A stretch of 64,000 nt of DNA, taken from DIGJ01 sp041739345 (GTDB lineage Bacteria; Bacillota; Clostridia; Lachnospirales; Lachnospiraceae). Every line of letters starts with the position of its first letter. The stretch's first letter is position 1. Of this stretch, positions 41,144 to 50,771 are shown piece after piece. The DNA lies in assembly GCA_041739345.1 (NCBI GenBank), contig JBGSNZ010000018.1:1-64000 (forward strand), given 5' to 3'. A program made the translations under genes and the position numbers. The notes beneath the pieces are model-generated. The model saw only the letters and a program-made list of their open reading frames with translations. It searched no databases and was not told where the DNA came from.

Positions 41144-42532
41144 ATGAAAATGAAGAGATTGATAGGAGACAAAAGATTTTACATCATGGTACTTTCGGTC
41201 GCCATACCAATTATGATACAAAATGGTATTACAAATTTTGTGGGATTATTAGATAATATAATGGTAGGACAAGTTGGAACGGAGCAAATGACGGGTGTTG
41301 CCATTGTGAATCAATTGATCTTTGTGTTTAACCTTTGTATTTTTGGTGGGATATCCGGAGTGGGAATCTTTGGAACGCAGTTTTTTGGAAACAAGAATTT
41401 CGAAGGTCTACGTAATACCTTTCGATTTAAAATATTGCTGTGTGCACTTTTTGTAATACTTGGTGTTGGTATTTTTTCCGTGAGTGGAACTAGCTTAATA
41501 AAACTTTATTTACATAAGGGAAGCGATTCGGGAGACATTGCACGTGCATTACAATATGGTAAGAACTATATGTGGATAATGCTATTTGGTTTACTTCCAT
41601 ATGCAGCTACCCAGGTATATGCAAGCACTTTGCGTGAAACAGGTGAAACGGTACTTCCGATGAAAGCGGGAATAGTAGCCGTTTTGGTCAATTTAGTATT
41701 TAACTATATTTTAATTTTTGGAAAGTTTGGAGCACCAGTACTTGGAGTGGAAGGTGCCGCAATTGCAACAGTAATATCAAGATATGTAGAAGCAGGAATT
41801 ACGATAATCTGGACGCACCGACATAAAGTTAGAAATCAATTTATCGTGGGTGCTTATCGAACGTTTCGAATTCCGGCAACCCTTGCAAAACATATTATTA
41901 TGCGCGGAACGCCACTTATGATTAATGAGGCATTATGGGCTAGTGGAATGGCAATTATGACGCAGTGTTATTCGGTACGTGGATTATCTGTTGTAGCAAG
42001 TATAAATATATCTTCAACCATTTCGAATGTCTTTAATGTAGTGTTTATTGCGCTTGGAAGTGCAATTTCAATTATTGTAGGACAACTTTTGGGAGCTGGT
42101 AAAATGGAAGAAGCAAAGGATACGGACAGAAAACTTATTTTCTTTTCCGTCATAAGCTGTGTATTTGTTGGAATAATAATGGCAATTATAGCTCCGTTTT
42201 TCCCAAAGATGTATAACACGACAGAGGAAGTCAAAGAATTAGCAAGAAACTTTATCATAATAGCAGCGCTTTGTATGCCTATTTATGCTTTTATGCATGC
42301 ATGTTACTTTACCTTACGCTCTGGTGGTAAAACAGTGATTACATTTATTTTTGATAGTTGCTTTGTGTGGGCGGCAAGCATTCCATTGGCATTTTGTTTA
42401 ACACATTTTACTGATTGGAATATAGTACTCATCTATTTATGCTGTCAGCTACTCGAAATCATTAAATGTATCATAGGCTATGTATTAGTGAAAAAGGGTG
42501 TATGGATTCACAATATTGTAGTAGAGGATTAA
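41144..42532 (+). CDS. MATE-family efflux transporter
   Basis: About 462 residues with 12 predicted hydrophobic segments. It is a DinF/NorM-like MATE protein: the N-terminal segment (VLSVAIPIMIQNGITNFVGLLDNIMVGQVG) is the classic MATE signature, and a second half-repeat starts near residue 235 (IIMRGTPLMINEALWA). It would expel cationic or amphipathic compounds using Na+ or H+. It starts 13 bases after the RsgA-like stop, so it is probably read from the attenuated transcript. ATG 41144 has the best spacing; 41138 and 41150 are alternatives. Confidence 0.88.
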   Translation: MKMKRLIGDKRFYIMVLSVAIPIMIQNGITNFVGLLDNIMVGQVGTEQMTGVAIVNQLIFVFNLCIFGGISGVGIFGTQFFGNKNFEGLRNTFRFKILLCALFVILGVGIFSVSGTSLIKLYLHKGSDSGDIARALQYGKNYMWIMLFGLLPYAATQVYASTLRETGETVLPMKAGIVAVLVNLVFNYILIFGKFGAPVLGVEGAAIATVISRYVEAGITIIWTHRHKVRNQFIVGAYRTFRIPATLAKHIIMRGTPLMINEALWASGMAIMTQCYSVRGLSVVASINISSTISNVFNVVFIALGSAISIIVGQLLGAGKMEEAKDTDRKLIFFSVISCVFVGIIMAIIAPFFPKMYNTTEEVKELARNFIIIAALCMPIYAFMHACYFTLRSGGKTVITFIFDSCFVWAASIPLAFCLTHFTDWNIVLIYLCCQLLEIIKCIIGYVLVKKGVWIHNIVVED

Positions 42533-42602
42533 TTATAAAAAACTTGATTTGTGAAACAATATGTAATAAAATAAAAAAAACGATGAGAAAGGATGGTAAG
42601 AG

Positions 42603-42707
42603 ATGAAACTAGATTCTAAATCAAAGGGATTTAATATTGTAGTAAGCAGTTCTTCAGAAAAAACGCATGTATTTACTGAAAAATTGGGTTACTACGCCTT
42701 TTTTTAG
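42603..42707 (+). CDS. Leader peptide (34 residues) of the MFS transporter
   Basis: ATG after GAAAGGATGG opens 34 codons ending in LGYYAFFstop. The last codons (GGTTACTACGC at 42687-42697) are complementary, 10 of 11 bases, to 42745-42755. The frame has no protein similarity and lies just before a terminator hairpin, matching an antibiotic-sensing leader. Confidence 0.65.
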   Translation: MKLDSKSKGFNIVVSSSSEKTHVFTEKLGYYAFF

Positions 42708-42785
42708 AAAATAAGTACATTTCTTACGATTCTAGAACAAATAAGCGTAGCAACCTGCCAGAATACATTTTTTGGCAGGTATTTT
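42687..42785 (+). promoter_or_regulatory. Transcription attenuator upstream of the MFS gene
   Basis: Segment 1 GGTTACTACGC (42687-42697) can pair with segment 2 GCGTAGCAACC (42745-42755). The terminator uses AACCTGCCA (42752-42760) with TGGCAGGT (42773-42780) followed by ATTTTT. The AACC bases are shared, so the two structures compete. The T run is followed by ATGCCC exactly as in the 40081-40158 attenuator. Confidence 0.7.
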
Positions 42786-42957
42786 TATGCCCAATTTTAA
42801 ACTATTATATAAGAACATAATAATAGGGCATAAGTGCGAAAAAGTCTCACTCTCCCAGCGTTTGGATGCTGAAAAAGCGCAGATGAAAGAAAGTGCGGTT
42901 ATTAAATTCACACTCCCTGATTTAGACGTGCAAAAAAATGCACGGATCGGAGTAATG

Positions 42958-44142
42958 ATGAGAGAAAAATTAAAAAAAATAGAAAAATGTAATATTAAAA
43001 ATGTAAAGGTAGATTATCTGTTTTGTAGTTTGTCTAATTTCAATTTAAATAGTTCGGTATGGGTTTTATATCTTGGATTTAAAGGTATGAGTTTAGGTCA
43101 GGTTGGACTTTTGGAAGGAATTTTTCATATCACAAGTTTCTTATTTGAAGTACCTACAGGGGCGATGGCAGACTTGATAGGAAGAAAAAGGGTACTTTTA
43201 CTAGGCCGGATATTTTCCATAATATCTACGATACTATTGCTAACTTCAAATAACTTCTTGCTATTTGCGATATCCTTTATTTTAAGTGCTGCTAGCTATA
43301 ATTTGAATTCTGGTTCAGAAGAAGCATTGGTATATGACAGTATGAAAGAAGCAGGTAAAGATGAAGAGTATATCACGGTAAATGGACGACTTAACTTTTT
43401 AATTGAAGTTTCACAAGGTGCAGCTTCCTTCTTAGGAGGAGTGCTTTCAGACATATCCTATACACTCACATATATCTGTCAGATGATAAAAGATGTATTT
43501 GCTTTTTTTGCAGGAACTTTGTTTGATGAACCAAAATGCTACGAAAAAGAAGAAATACTAGGGGTGAAAGAACATGCCTTAATATGCTATGATATACTAA
43601 AGAATGACCGTGCGGTGCGTTTGGTTTTACTATATTATCCAGTTGTTTTTTCATTTCATACGCTTACCTTTTTCTATGGGCAGCAGCATTTTGCAAATTT
43701 AGGTATGAGCAAAACGGTTATTGCTTTACTCATGCTAGTTTCTGGAGTTGTATGCTCCATCTCTGCATTGTGTGCAAAGTCATTTGATCGCATCTTTAAA
43801 GAAAAAGCGAAATATATTGCGACTTTTATCATTGCAGTGTCAATTTTTGTATTTGGATTTGAAAACAAGATAAGTTCTATTCTGTGTTTTTTAATCTTAA
43901 ATTTTTCGAACTCACTTTTGTATCCGATATCTTCGAATGCACTGAATGAATTAATACCAAGTGAGCAAAGGGCTACTATTATCTCTGTCAATAGTATGCT
44001 GTTTTCTATGGTAATGGTTGTTATTTTTCCTATTGGTGGATTCTTAGGGGATAAATTCGGACTTACGAAGATATTTCAAGCATCGGGGATTTTGCTAATT
44101 ATATATATGATTTTGTTTGTTAGAAAAAAGAATAAAAGATAG
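42958..44142 (+). CDS. MFS transporter (probable drug exporter)
   Basis: About 394 residues, 12 hydrophobic segments. The loop 2-3 motif is present as GAMADLIGRKRVLLLGR. The closest type by pattern is the macrolide/tetracycline-like MFS group with N-terminal VDYLFCSLSNFNLNSSVWVLYL, but the substrate cannot be read. ATG 42958 follows GGAG. A longer in-frame extension to 42772 passes through the attenuator and encodes no membrane helix, so it is rejected. The long leader (42708-42957) contains a second GGGCATAAGTGCG element near 42824 of unknown role. Confidence 0.85.
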   Translation: MREKLKKIEKCNIKNVKVDYLFCSLSNFNLNSSVWVLYLGFKGMSLGQVGLLEGIFHITSFLFEVPTGAMADLIGRKRVLLLGRIFSIISTILLLTSNNFLLFAISFILSAASYNLNSGSEEALVYDSMKEAGKDEEYITVNGRLNFLIEVSQGAASFLGGVLSDISYTLTYICQMIKDVFAFFAGTLFDEPKCYEKEEILGVKEHALICYDILKNDRAVRLVLLYYPVVFSFHTLTFFYGQQHFANLGMSKTVIALLMLVSGVVCSISALCAKSFDRIFKEKAKYIATFIIAVSIFVFGFENKISSILCFLILNFSNSLLYPISSNALNELIPSEQRATIISVNSMLFSMVMVVIFPIGGFLGDKFGLTKIFQASGILLIIYMILFVRKKNKR

Positions 44143-44175
44143 AATGTAGATTTTTCAATAATTTAAAATCACTTC

Positions 44176-44209
44176 TTGACAATGTGAGTACTATTGATTA
44201 AAATAGTAC
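44176..44209 (+). promoter_or_regulatory. Promoter with operator upstream of Re-citrate synthase
   Basis: TTGACA (44176-44181), 17-bp spacer, TAAAAT (44199-44204). An inverted repeat GTACTATT (44188-44195) / AATAGTAC (44202-44209) covers the spacer and -10, the expected place for a repressor. Confidence 0.75.
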
Positions 44210-44260
44210 CTATATTTTTACACGATAAAACTTTAATATGTAAAAGCGAAGGAGGAAAAA

Positions 44261-45652
44261 ATGGAAAATAGATCAGTTAGAATGAATCTTCATACAAATT
44301 TGTTAGAATTAGAGGAGCATATGTATCCTCTTGTTGATGTTTCAACGCCTAATGTATTCCGTAACTTATTTCCATATGATGAAGTACCAAAAATCGCGTT
44401 TAATGATCGTATTGTGCCACATCATATGCCAGATGAAATCTGGATTACAGATACCACATTCCGTGATGGACAGCAATCGAGGGCACCATATTCTACCGAA
44501 CAAATTGTTACGATATATGATTATTTGCATAAACTAGGGGGACCAAATGGTCTCATTCGGGCAAGTGAATTCTTCCTATATAGTAAAAAAGACAGAGATG
44601 CTGTCTATAAGTGTATGGAAAGAGGGTATCAGTTCCCAGAGGTAACAAGTTGGATTCGCGCAAATAAAAAAGATTTCCAATTAGTAAAAGATATAGGTAT
44701 GAAAGAGACGGGCATATTAGTGAGCTGCTCCGATTATCATATTTTCTATAAAATGAAGATGAGTCGTAAAGAAGCAATGAATCATTATCTGAGTATTATC
44801 AGAGAATGTTTGGAAACAGGAATTAGTCCAAGATGTCATTTGGAAGATGTTACAAGAGCAGATATTTATGGTTATGTTATACCATTTTGTTTGGAACTTA
44901 CAAAACTTATGGAGGAATATAATATACCAATTAAAGTACGTGCTTGTGATACCATGGGATACGGTGTAAATTATCCTGGTGCGGTAATACCACGATCGGT
45001 ACAAGGAATTATTTATGGTCTTATGATTCATGCAGGATTCCCATCCGAATTAATTGAATGGCATGGACACAATGATTTCTATAAGGCTGTATCCAATTCA
45101 ACTACGGCTTGGCTCTATGGCTGCTCAGGCGTTAACTGTTCTTTGTTTGGAATTGGAGAGCGTACTGGAAATACACCACTGGAGGCTATGGTATTTGAAT
45201 ATGCACAGTTAAAAGGTACACTGGATGGAATGGATACGACAGTTATAACAGAGATAGCTGATTTTTATGAAAAGGAAATTGGCTATAAGGTACCATCTAG
45301 AACACCTTTTGTAGGAAAAAACTTTAATGTTACAAGAGCAGGTATACATGCAGATGGTCTTCTAAAAAATGAAGAAATTTATAATATCTTTGATACAGAT
45401 AAATTCTTAAATCGTCCAGTACTAGTTGCGGTATCCAATACATCTGGACTCGCAGGTATTGCCCACTGGATTAATACGTATTATAAATTAAAAGAAGATG
45501 CACAAATAGATAAAAATTCCGAACTTGTTGCAATGGTAAAAGCATGGGTAGATACTGAATATGAAAGTGGACGTGTAACCGTACTTACGGATGCAGAGCT
45601 TATTCAGGTAATTGATGAAGCTTGCAAACGTCTTAATTTACCAAAATTTTAA
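44261..45652 (+). CDS. Re-citrate synthase / isopropylmalate synthase-family protein
   Basis: A 463-residue DRE-TIM metallolyase. Motifs: TDTTFRDGQQ (catalytic Arg-Asp), EWHGHNDFYKAVSNS (metal His) and GIGERTGNTPLE. It lacks the long regulatory domain of LeuA. The extended N-terminus (FPYDEVPKIAF...PDEIWITDTTFRDGQQ) matches my recollection of the Clostridium kluyveri Re-citrate synthase group, not LeuA, CimA or homocitrate synthase. It would form citrate from oxaloacetate and acetyl-CoA. GAAGGAGG precedes the ATG. It stands alone; no aconitase or isocitrate dehydrogenase is adjacent. Confidence 0.8.
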   Translation: MENRSVRMNLHTNLLELEEHMYPLVDVSTPNVFRNLFPYDEVPKIAFNDRIVPHHMPDEIWITDTTFRDGQQSRAPYSTEQIVTIYDYLHKLGGPNGLIRASEFFLYSKKDRDAVYKCMERGYQFPEVTSWIRANKKDFQLVKDIGMKETGILVSCSDYHIFYKMKMSRKEAMNHYLSIIRECLETGISPRCHLEDVTRADIYGYVIPFCLELTKLMEEYNIPIKVRACDTMGYGVNYPGAVIPRSVQGIIYGLMIHAGFPSELIEWHGHNDFYKAVSNSTTAWLYGCSGVNCSLFGIGERTGNTPLEAMVFEYAQLKGTLDGMDTTVITEIADFYEKEIGYKVPSRTPFVGKNFNVTRAGIHADGLLKNEEIYNIFDTDKFLNRPVLVAVSNTSGLAGIAHWINTYYKLKEDAQIDKNSELVAMVKAWVDTEYESGRVTVLTDAELIQVIDEACKRLNLPKF

Positions 45653-45686
45653 AATAGAAGATGTCGCAAAAATATAGGTTGTGTTC

Positions 45687-45862
45687 AATTTGCATATCGG
45701 GGCACAAATAGCATGCACTCTAACCTCAATACGATTATCAATTTTAATAAGCCATAAGCAATGAAAATCAAGTGGTGGGCACTTGATTTTCATTATGTCT
45801 TACTAAAATAATCGTATAAATTCGGTTAGAGTGCATGCTATTTGTGCCCCAATATGCAAATT
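45687..45862. repeat. Large nested inverted repeat (MITE-like or bidirectional terminator)
   Basis: Outer arms 45687-45726 and 45823-45862 are near-perfect reverse complements (AATTTGCATAT..GGGGCACAAATAGCATGCAC...). Inside is a second 15-bp hairpin, AATGAAAATCAAGTG / CACTTGATTTTCATT (45760-45774, 45780-45794). It is 176 bp in total with no coding capacity, placed between convergent genes. No target duplication is obvious. Confidence 0.75.
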
Positions 45863-45904
45863 GGGATAAGTTTTTGAATTTTGCAATATTCCATTTTTCT
45901 TTGC

Positions 45905-46957
45905 TTAGAAAATTTCCGTCAAGCGTTCATCGCAATATTTTGTTACTTTATCAAAATCAATGCATTCTTTGTAGATGGATTCTAAATTGTCGTGGATGTG
46001 TTTGGAGGAAGACAAGGAACGAATGGCAGCATCAATTAATATGTTTTTCTGTTCTTCTTGGAATGCAATATTTTCTTTATATATTGAGAGTAGTTCTGTA
46101 TCTGCAAAAAGGGAAAGCAAAACGCTTTGTGACGAAGCAGAAAGTGGTTTTGTCGTAGTAATACAAAGGTCTAGCTCTTGTATGTTGATATGCAAAGGTT
46201 CCTCTGGAAGAAGAGGGGAATAGAAAATTTCTCCGTGATATCCGTTATCAATTGCCATGCGGTATGCAAGTTTTAAATATTCGCTAGCAATTGGAGTTGG
46301 ACCATCTAAATAAAGAACTTGACTTGCGGTTGGTACACTTGGCGCATAATCAATTTGACCGGATGGAGTGATTGCGCTATAAAACAAATTGCGAAAATGG
46401 TTGCTTCCATCATAATTTCCTTTTAGTTTGGAAGAAAACAGACCTTTTACGTGAGACTGCATTTTGGAGTAAAAGATTGCTTTTCGATAAATGTCATAAG
46501 TAGATAAAGATAGGCTACCAGCAGAATGCAGATAGGAAAAGGTTAATTTGTAATAGAAACTATTTTCGCTGCAGCAGGAAATAACATCATTTCTACGCTT
46601 CCCCAACTCTTTTTCGTTCAAAAAGACTCCAAGATTCCATATCTGATCGACCGCACCCGGATATTTTGGATCGATAATGTGAGGTGCAGTACCATCTACA
46701 ACCGTTAAACCTAGTATAGGAATACGCACGGCATCCAAACTTTCATTGTCACTCGCGCAATGAAAATATTCTACAAGATAGTTCTTATCTTCTGCTATTT
46801 TTCCAATTCGTTTCATAAAGGTATTTTTTCCAACGCCTGGACCGCCTTTTAAGATATAAAGACGATTATTATTCTCCCAATCAGGAAAGATTCCACTAAA
46901 ATAATTAACAAATCCATTGCTTGTATTTCCGCCTGGGAACATATCTCGATGATTCAT
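45905..46957 (-). CDS. P-loop ATPase of the PRK06851-type
   Basis: A 350-residue protein with a Walker A motif YILKGGPGVGKNTFMKRIG near residue 40 and a second nucleotide-binding-like region (VLYLDGPTPIASEYL, ~240), suggesting two related halves. This matches a conserved clostridial ATPase group of unknown function that I associate with spore formers. ATG 46957 after AGAGG is chosen; the frame continues upstream to 47071, but that part is basic and unrelated. It is convergent with the Re-citrate synthase gene. Confidence 0.65.
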   Translation of the reverse strand: MNHRDMFPGGNTSNGFVNYFSGIFPDWENNNRLYILKGGPGVGKNTFMKRIGKIAEDKNYLVEYFHCASDNESLDAVRIPILGLTVVDGTAPHIIDPKYPGAVDQIWNLGVFLNEKELGKRRNDVISCCSENSFYYKLTFSYLHSAGSLSLSTYDIYRKAIFYSKMQSHVKGLFSSKLKGNYDGSNHFRNLFYSAITPSGQIDYAPSVPTASQVLYLDGPTPIASEYLKLAYRMAIDNGYHGEIFYSPLLPEEPLHINIQELDLCITTTKPLSASSQSVLLSLFADTELLSIYKENIAFQEEQKNILIDAAIRSLSSSKHIHDNLESIYKECIDFDKVTKYCDERLTEIF

Positions 46958-47070
46958 AGATTCAACCTCTTTATTATTTTTATCATACATTTTATGTAGG
47001 CTAACGAAAATTATTCGTATATTTTGTCGAGAATGTCGAGAGAAAAAAGAAAGATTGTACAAATACCTCA

Positions 47071-47099
47071 TTGCACTGTAACGATATATATTCTATAAT
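47071..47099 (+). promoter_or_regulatory. Sigma-A promoter for the Ig-like surface protein
   Basis: TTGCAC (47071-47076), 17-bp spacer, TATAAT (47094-47099), 62 bases before the ATG. Confidence 0.75.
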
Positions 47100-47161
47100 T
47101 AGATTTGTGAGATTTAAATTTAATAACAATATTTATATATAGAAATGTTAGGAGGAAAAAA

Positions 47162-49699
47162 ATGAAAAAATATGGAAGAAAATTAGTTGCAATACTCGCT
47201 CTTTCACTTTTAGTAACATCGATGCCATATTCTGCTAATGCAGCAGCAAAACCAGCATTTAAAGCAGAGAAAACTTCATTATATGAAAATGCAGGTACAA
47301 AAGGGGTTTATACATATACGATTACTAATGTGAAAAAAGGGGAAAAAATCAAATGGGTACTTACTGGTGCAGGGAAAAAATATGCATCTTTGAAATACAC
47401 AGAATCAACTGTAAAAGGTACAACTATAAGTAATAAGATTACAATTAAGACAAACAATGAAGAAGCTGCAAAGAATGCTACGCTTGCTTTGAACGCAAAA
47501 ATCTATTCTGCAAAAGGAACTTTAATTACGACCTTAAAGGATAAGGTGAAATTAAAAGTACAGGCAACCGATATAGCTATTAGTAGCACAAAGATTACGG
47601 ATGATTTGACCGCGTTGTCCATAGGCAAGACTTATGATTTTGATACGACTATTTTACCAAAGAATACAACGAGTAGCGTATATTGGACCGTAACGAACAT
47701 AACAGGAGCAGATCATTCTTCTGAAATTACATCAGATGGAAAATGGACACCAACCGCAAATGGTAAATATACCATTAAGGCAATGGCAAAGAATTCAAGT
47801 ACTGGGAAAACCGTAGTATACCATACGGCAAGTGTATCAGTAGGACTTTCTCTTACTTCTGTAAAACAAATCGCAGCAAATCAATTTTATGCTGTATTCA
47901 GCGACAATGCAAAAGATAGTGTAACAACAGGGAATATTATTGTAGCAGCTACCAATGGAAGCGGAACAATAGCTGTAAAGGGTATTACATTTTCTACAAC
48001 AGGTATGGGGGCATATATTACAACCAGTAAAAACTTTAGTGATAAAGCTTCTTATACGATTACTTATGGAAGCAATGCAAGGGCATTTATTGCAAGTGTT
48101 GGTGAAGTAAAGAAAGCAGCTATTCTAACAGAAATAGTTGAGGAAGGTAAAGAGACACCGATTGATTATGCATTATATGATGAAAACAATATTGATGTAA
48201 AAGCGGCAGCAGCAGGTACGGTGGATTTTACAGCTGATGTAATAAATGGATATAAAACAGAAGAAGACAGCTTGTATATGTATACGGTTGGCAAGATAGC
48301 CAATGTAACACTTTCCTATAAGAAGGATGAATCTTCAACACAAATTACAGCTACGAAAGTAATAAAATGTGTGGAAGCTACAGCAACTGTAACTTCCGCT
48401 ACGGATTTTACTCTAACTGCAGTGAAAGCAGCTCCAGATTTTACAGCAAAAAACTATCAGGCAGTTTCTTCAACGTCAATTGGAGAGACTACATATGCAC
48501 ATTTCAGGGCTCTCGATGAAAATAAGAATGAAGTGAAATATACGTCCATTAATTATATTTCTTCGGATGATAATATATTGATTATTGATTCCGATGGTAA
48601 ACTGACACCGATTAAGACGGGAAGCGTAAAAGTCACGGTGTTAGCGGTTGAAGGAGAAAAAGAGAGCAAATTTACCTTTAATCTTACTATTTTAGAGAAG
48701 AAGTCTCCGACCACGGTTTCATTGAGCAAATCTTATGTTTCTATGTCAAATATTAATTTATCTGATTATGAAGAAAATATTGATATAGCAATAAAAGATC
48801 AGTATGGAACAACTATTTCTACTGCCGATGGGACCTGCACGATTAAAGAGTTGGATGGAAAACAGGTAATTGCTTCTTATGATAGAGCAAATAAGCAGAT
48901 TAAAATAACAGCAAGGGCAGTACCAGCAGGTACTTATAACTATGCGGTATCCTATGTGGTAAACGGGGTGACTCTTTCCACTACATTTTCAGTACTTGTA
49001 CAGACCGTACCAACTACGGGAAGTTATGGATATCAAATAGAAGCTGAGCATCAGAATTTGGATATGGTGGTTGACACAAGTATAACCAGTAATAAGACAG
49101 TGACAATCCGTTTAAAAAAATACATTGGTGGAGTATTTGCAGGCTATGCAAATATAATTAGCGCAAATGTAATAAAGGATGGACTTTATTATAACAATGA
49201 TATGACGACATCCGGGCTAAAAACGGAGCAGATTAACACGGTTACAAATGGCAATTCGGTAGTTCTTACTCCGGTTAAATTAACAACAACGACCAATTCC
49301 AACGTTGGAGAATGTGTAAAAGCGGCAACTGGCGTATATACTGTCACAGTTAAGTATTTAAATAGTGCGACAACAATTAGTACGGAAACCATCAATATAA
49401 CCCTTACCGATAGTCAGGGAAAAACGGATGTTATAGTAAAATCGACAACTAGCAGTAAAACAGTTCAAACTGCACTAGCGTTGGTAAATAGTTGTGTGGG
49501 CTTTTCGGATGACAGTGTGATTTATGACTGTACAGCGACGGGGTACACTTTGACAGGGGATGCCATTACATTAAGTGCTGGTCAAAAGCTGCATATTGAT
49601 ACCGTTTCAGTTAAGAAAATTGTAAATTTAAGTACAAATCAAAAGATTTATATTTACTATACGGTTACACTAGATAAAACTTTGACAAACAAAAGTTGA
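47162..49699 (+). CDS. Secreted Ig-like (Big_2-type) repeat protein
   Basis: An 845-residue protein. A signal peptide (KKYGRKLVAILALSLLVTSMPYSANAAA, cleavage near 28-30) is followed by beta-rich, Thr/Lys/Ser-rich modules; at least one Big_2-like domain is clear (KYTSINYISSDDNILIIDSDGKLTPIKTGSVKVTVLAV, ~residues 455-500). No LPxTG, SLH or choline-binding anchor is seen, so it is secreted or held by unknown contacts, possibly an S-layer-like protein. AGGAGG precedes the ATG. A glycosyltransferase gene follows 46 bases later and might modify it (inference). Confidence 0.75.
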   Translation: MKKYGRKLVAILALSLLVTSMPYSANAAAKPAFKAEKTSLYENAGTKGVYTYTITNVKKGEKIKWVLTGAGKKYASLKYTESTVKGTTISNKITIKTNNEEAAKNATLALNAKIYSAKGTLITTLKDKVKLKVQATDIAISSTKITDDLTALSIGKTYDFDTTILPKNTTSSVYWTVTNITGADHSSEITSDGKWTPTANGKYTIKAMAKNSSTGKTVVYHTASVSVGLSLTSVKQIAANQFYAVFSDNAKDSVTTGNIIVAATNGSGTIAVKGITFSTTGMGAYITTSKNFSDKASYTITYGSNARAFIASVGEVKKAAILTEIVEEGKETPIDYALYDENNIDVKAAAAGTVDFTADVINGYKTEEDSLYMYTVGKIANVTLSYKKDESSTQITATKVIKCVEATATVTSATDFTLTAVKAAPDFTAKNYQAVSSTSIGETTYAHFRALDENKNEVKYTSINYISSDDNILIIDSDGKLTPIKTGSVKVTVLAVEGEKESKFTFNLTILEKKSPTTVSLSKSYVSMSNINLSDYEENIDIAIKDQYGTTISTADGTCTIKELDGKQVIASYDRANKQIKITARAVPAGTYNYAVSYVVNGVTLSTTFSVLVQTVPTTGSYGYQIEAEHQNLDMVVDTSITSNKTVTIRLKKYIGGVFAGYANIISANVIKDGLYYNNDMTTSGLKTEQINTVTNGNSVVLTPVKLTTTTNSNVGECVKAATGVYTVTVKYLNSATTISTETINITLTDSQGKTDVIVKSTTSSKTVQTALALVNSCVGFSDDSVIYDCTATGYTLTGDAITLSAGQKLHIDTVSVKKIVNLSTNQKIYIYYTVTLDKTLTNKS

Positions 49700-49745
49700 A
49701 ACTTGTTGCTTGAAATCATTTGAGTTTAAATGAAGGAGACTAACT

Positions 49746-50765
49746 GTGAAAACAATCAGTTTATGTATGATTGTCAAAAATGAAGAACATGTGTTAAACC
49801 GATGCTTAGATAGCATTTGTGATTTAGTAGATGAAATCATTATTGTTGACACCGGTTCCAATGATAGAACAAAAGAAATAGCAAGTCAGTATACAAAAAA
49901 TATATTTGATTTTGTGTGGGTGAATGATTTTTCTGTGGCGCGGAATTATTCTTTTTCTAAGGCAACCATGGATTATATCTACGTTGCGGATGCAGATGAA
50001 TTTCTGGATGAGGAAAATCGTTGTAAGTTTCAGAAATTAAAGAATGCATTGTTATCTGAAATTGAAATTGTACAAATGATGTATTGTAATCAATTAGAAC
50101 ATAATACAACTTACAATTTTGATGAGGAATATCGCCCAAAGCTTTATAAGAGGCAGCGTAATTTTGTCTGGCAGGACTGCATTCACGAATCGGTTCGACT
50201 AGAACCTATCGTTTTTGATAGTGATATTCGAATACAGCATCGACCAACCAGTAATCATGGAAAGAGAGATTTTAAAGCTTTTCTAGGAGTGATTTTGGAG
50301 GGGAGGCTTCCTTCTAGGAAGATACATAATATGTATGCGAGAGAATTATTCATAACAGGGGAAAAAGAAGACTTTTTAGAAGCGGAAGCATTCTTTCGGT
50401 CAACGATTGCAGATACCATACGAAGTGTGGAAGAAATCAAAGAAGCTGCATGTGTGTTGGCAAAAGTTGCCAGACTAAAGAATGATATTCCGATGTTACT
50501 GAAATATGCATCCAAGGAGTTGGCAAGTGAACCATCATCGGAGCTATGTTTTGAGTTGGGGGAGTACTATTTTGAGCAGAAGGATTATAATGAGGCCATT
50601 ATTTGGTTTTATAATGCAACATTTGAGACGTCAAGCATATTGAACATTCATTATTCGAAAGATATGCCACTAAATCGTTTGAAAGATTGCTATTATCTGC
50701 TTGGCAATGAAGAACAGGCTTTGCAATATGGTGAATTAGCTAAAGATTCTGCACCAGTGAGGTGA
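49746..50765 (+). CDS. Family 2 glycosyltransferase with helical/TPR C-terminus
   Basis: A 339-residue GT2 protein of the SunS/WaaE-like type: SLCMIVKNEEHVLNRCLDSI (nucleotide-sugar site), EIIIVDTGSNDRTKEIA, and the metal-binding DADEF. The C-terminal ~130 residues are TPR-like (ELCFELGEYYFEQKDYNEAIIWFYNA). Start GTG 49746 with AAGGAG. It probably shares a transcript with the next two genes (gap 6 bases, then a 4-base overlap). Confidence 0.85.
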   Translation: MKTISLCMIVKNEEHVLNRCLDSICDLVDEIIIVDTGSNDRTKEIASQYTKNIFDFVWVNDFSVARNYSFSKATMDYIYVADADEFLDEENRCKFQKLKNALLSEIEIVQMMYCNQLEHNTTYNFDEEYRPKLYKRQRNFVWQDCIHESVRLEPIVFDSDIRIQHRPTSNHGKRDFKAFLGVILEGRLPSRKIHNMYARELFITGEKEDFLEAEAFFRSTIADTIRSVEEIKEAACVLAKVARLKNDIPMLLKYASKELASEPSSELCFELGEYYFEQKDYNEAIIWFYNATFETSSILNIHYSKDMPLNRLKDCYYLLGNEEQALQYGELAKDSAPVR

Positions 50766-50771
50766 AGCGTA

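Noticed and set aside
42772..42957. 62-residue N-terminal extension of the MFS transporter
   Set aside because: It begins inside the terminator arm and is not membrane-like; ATG 42958 with GGAG gives the normal MFS length.
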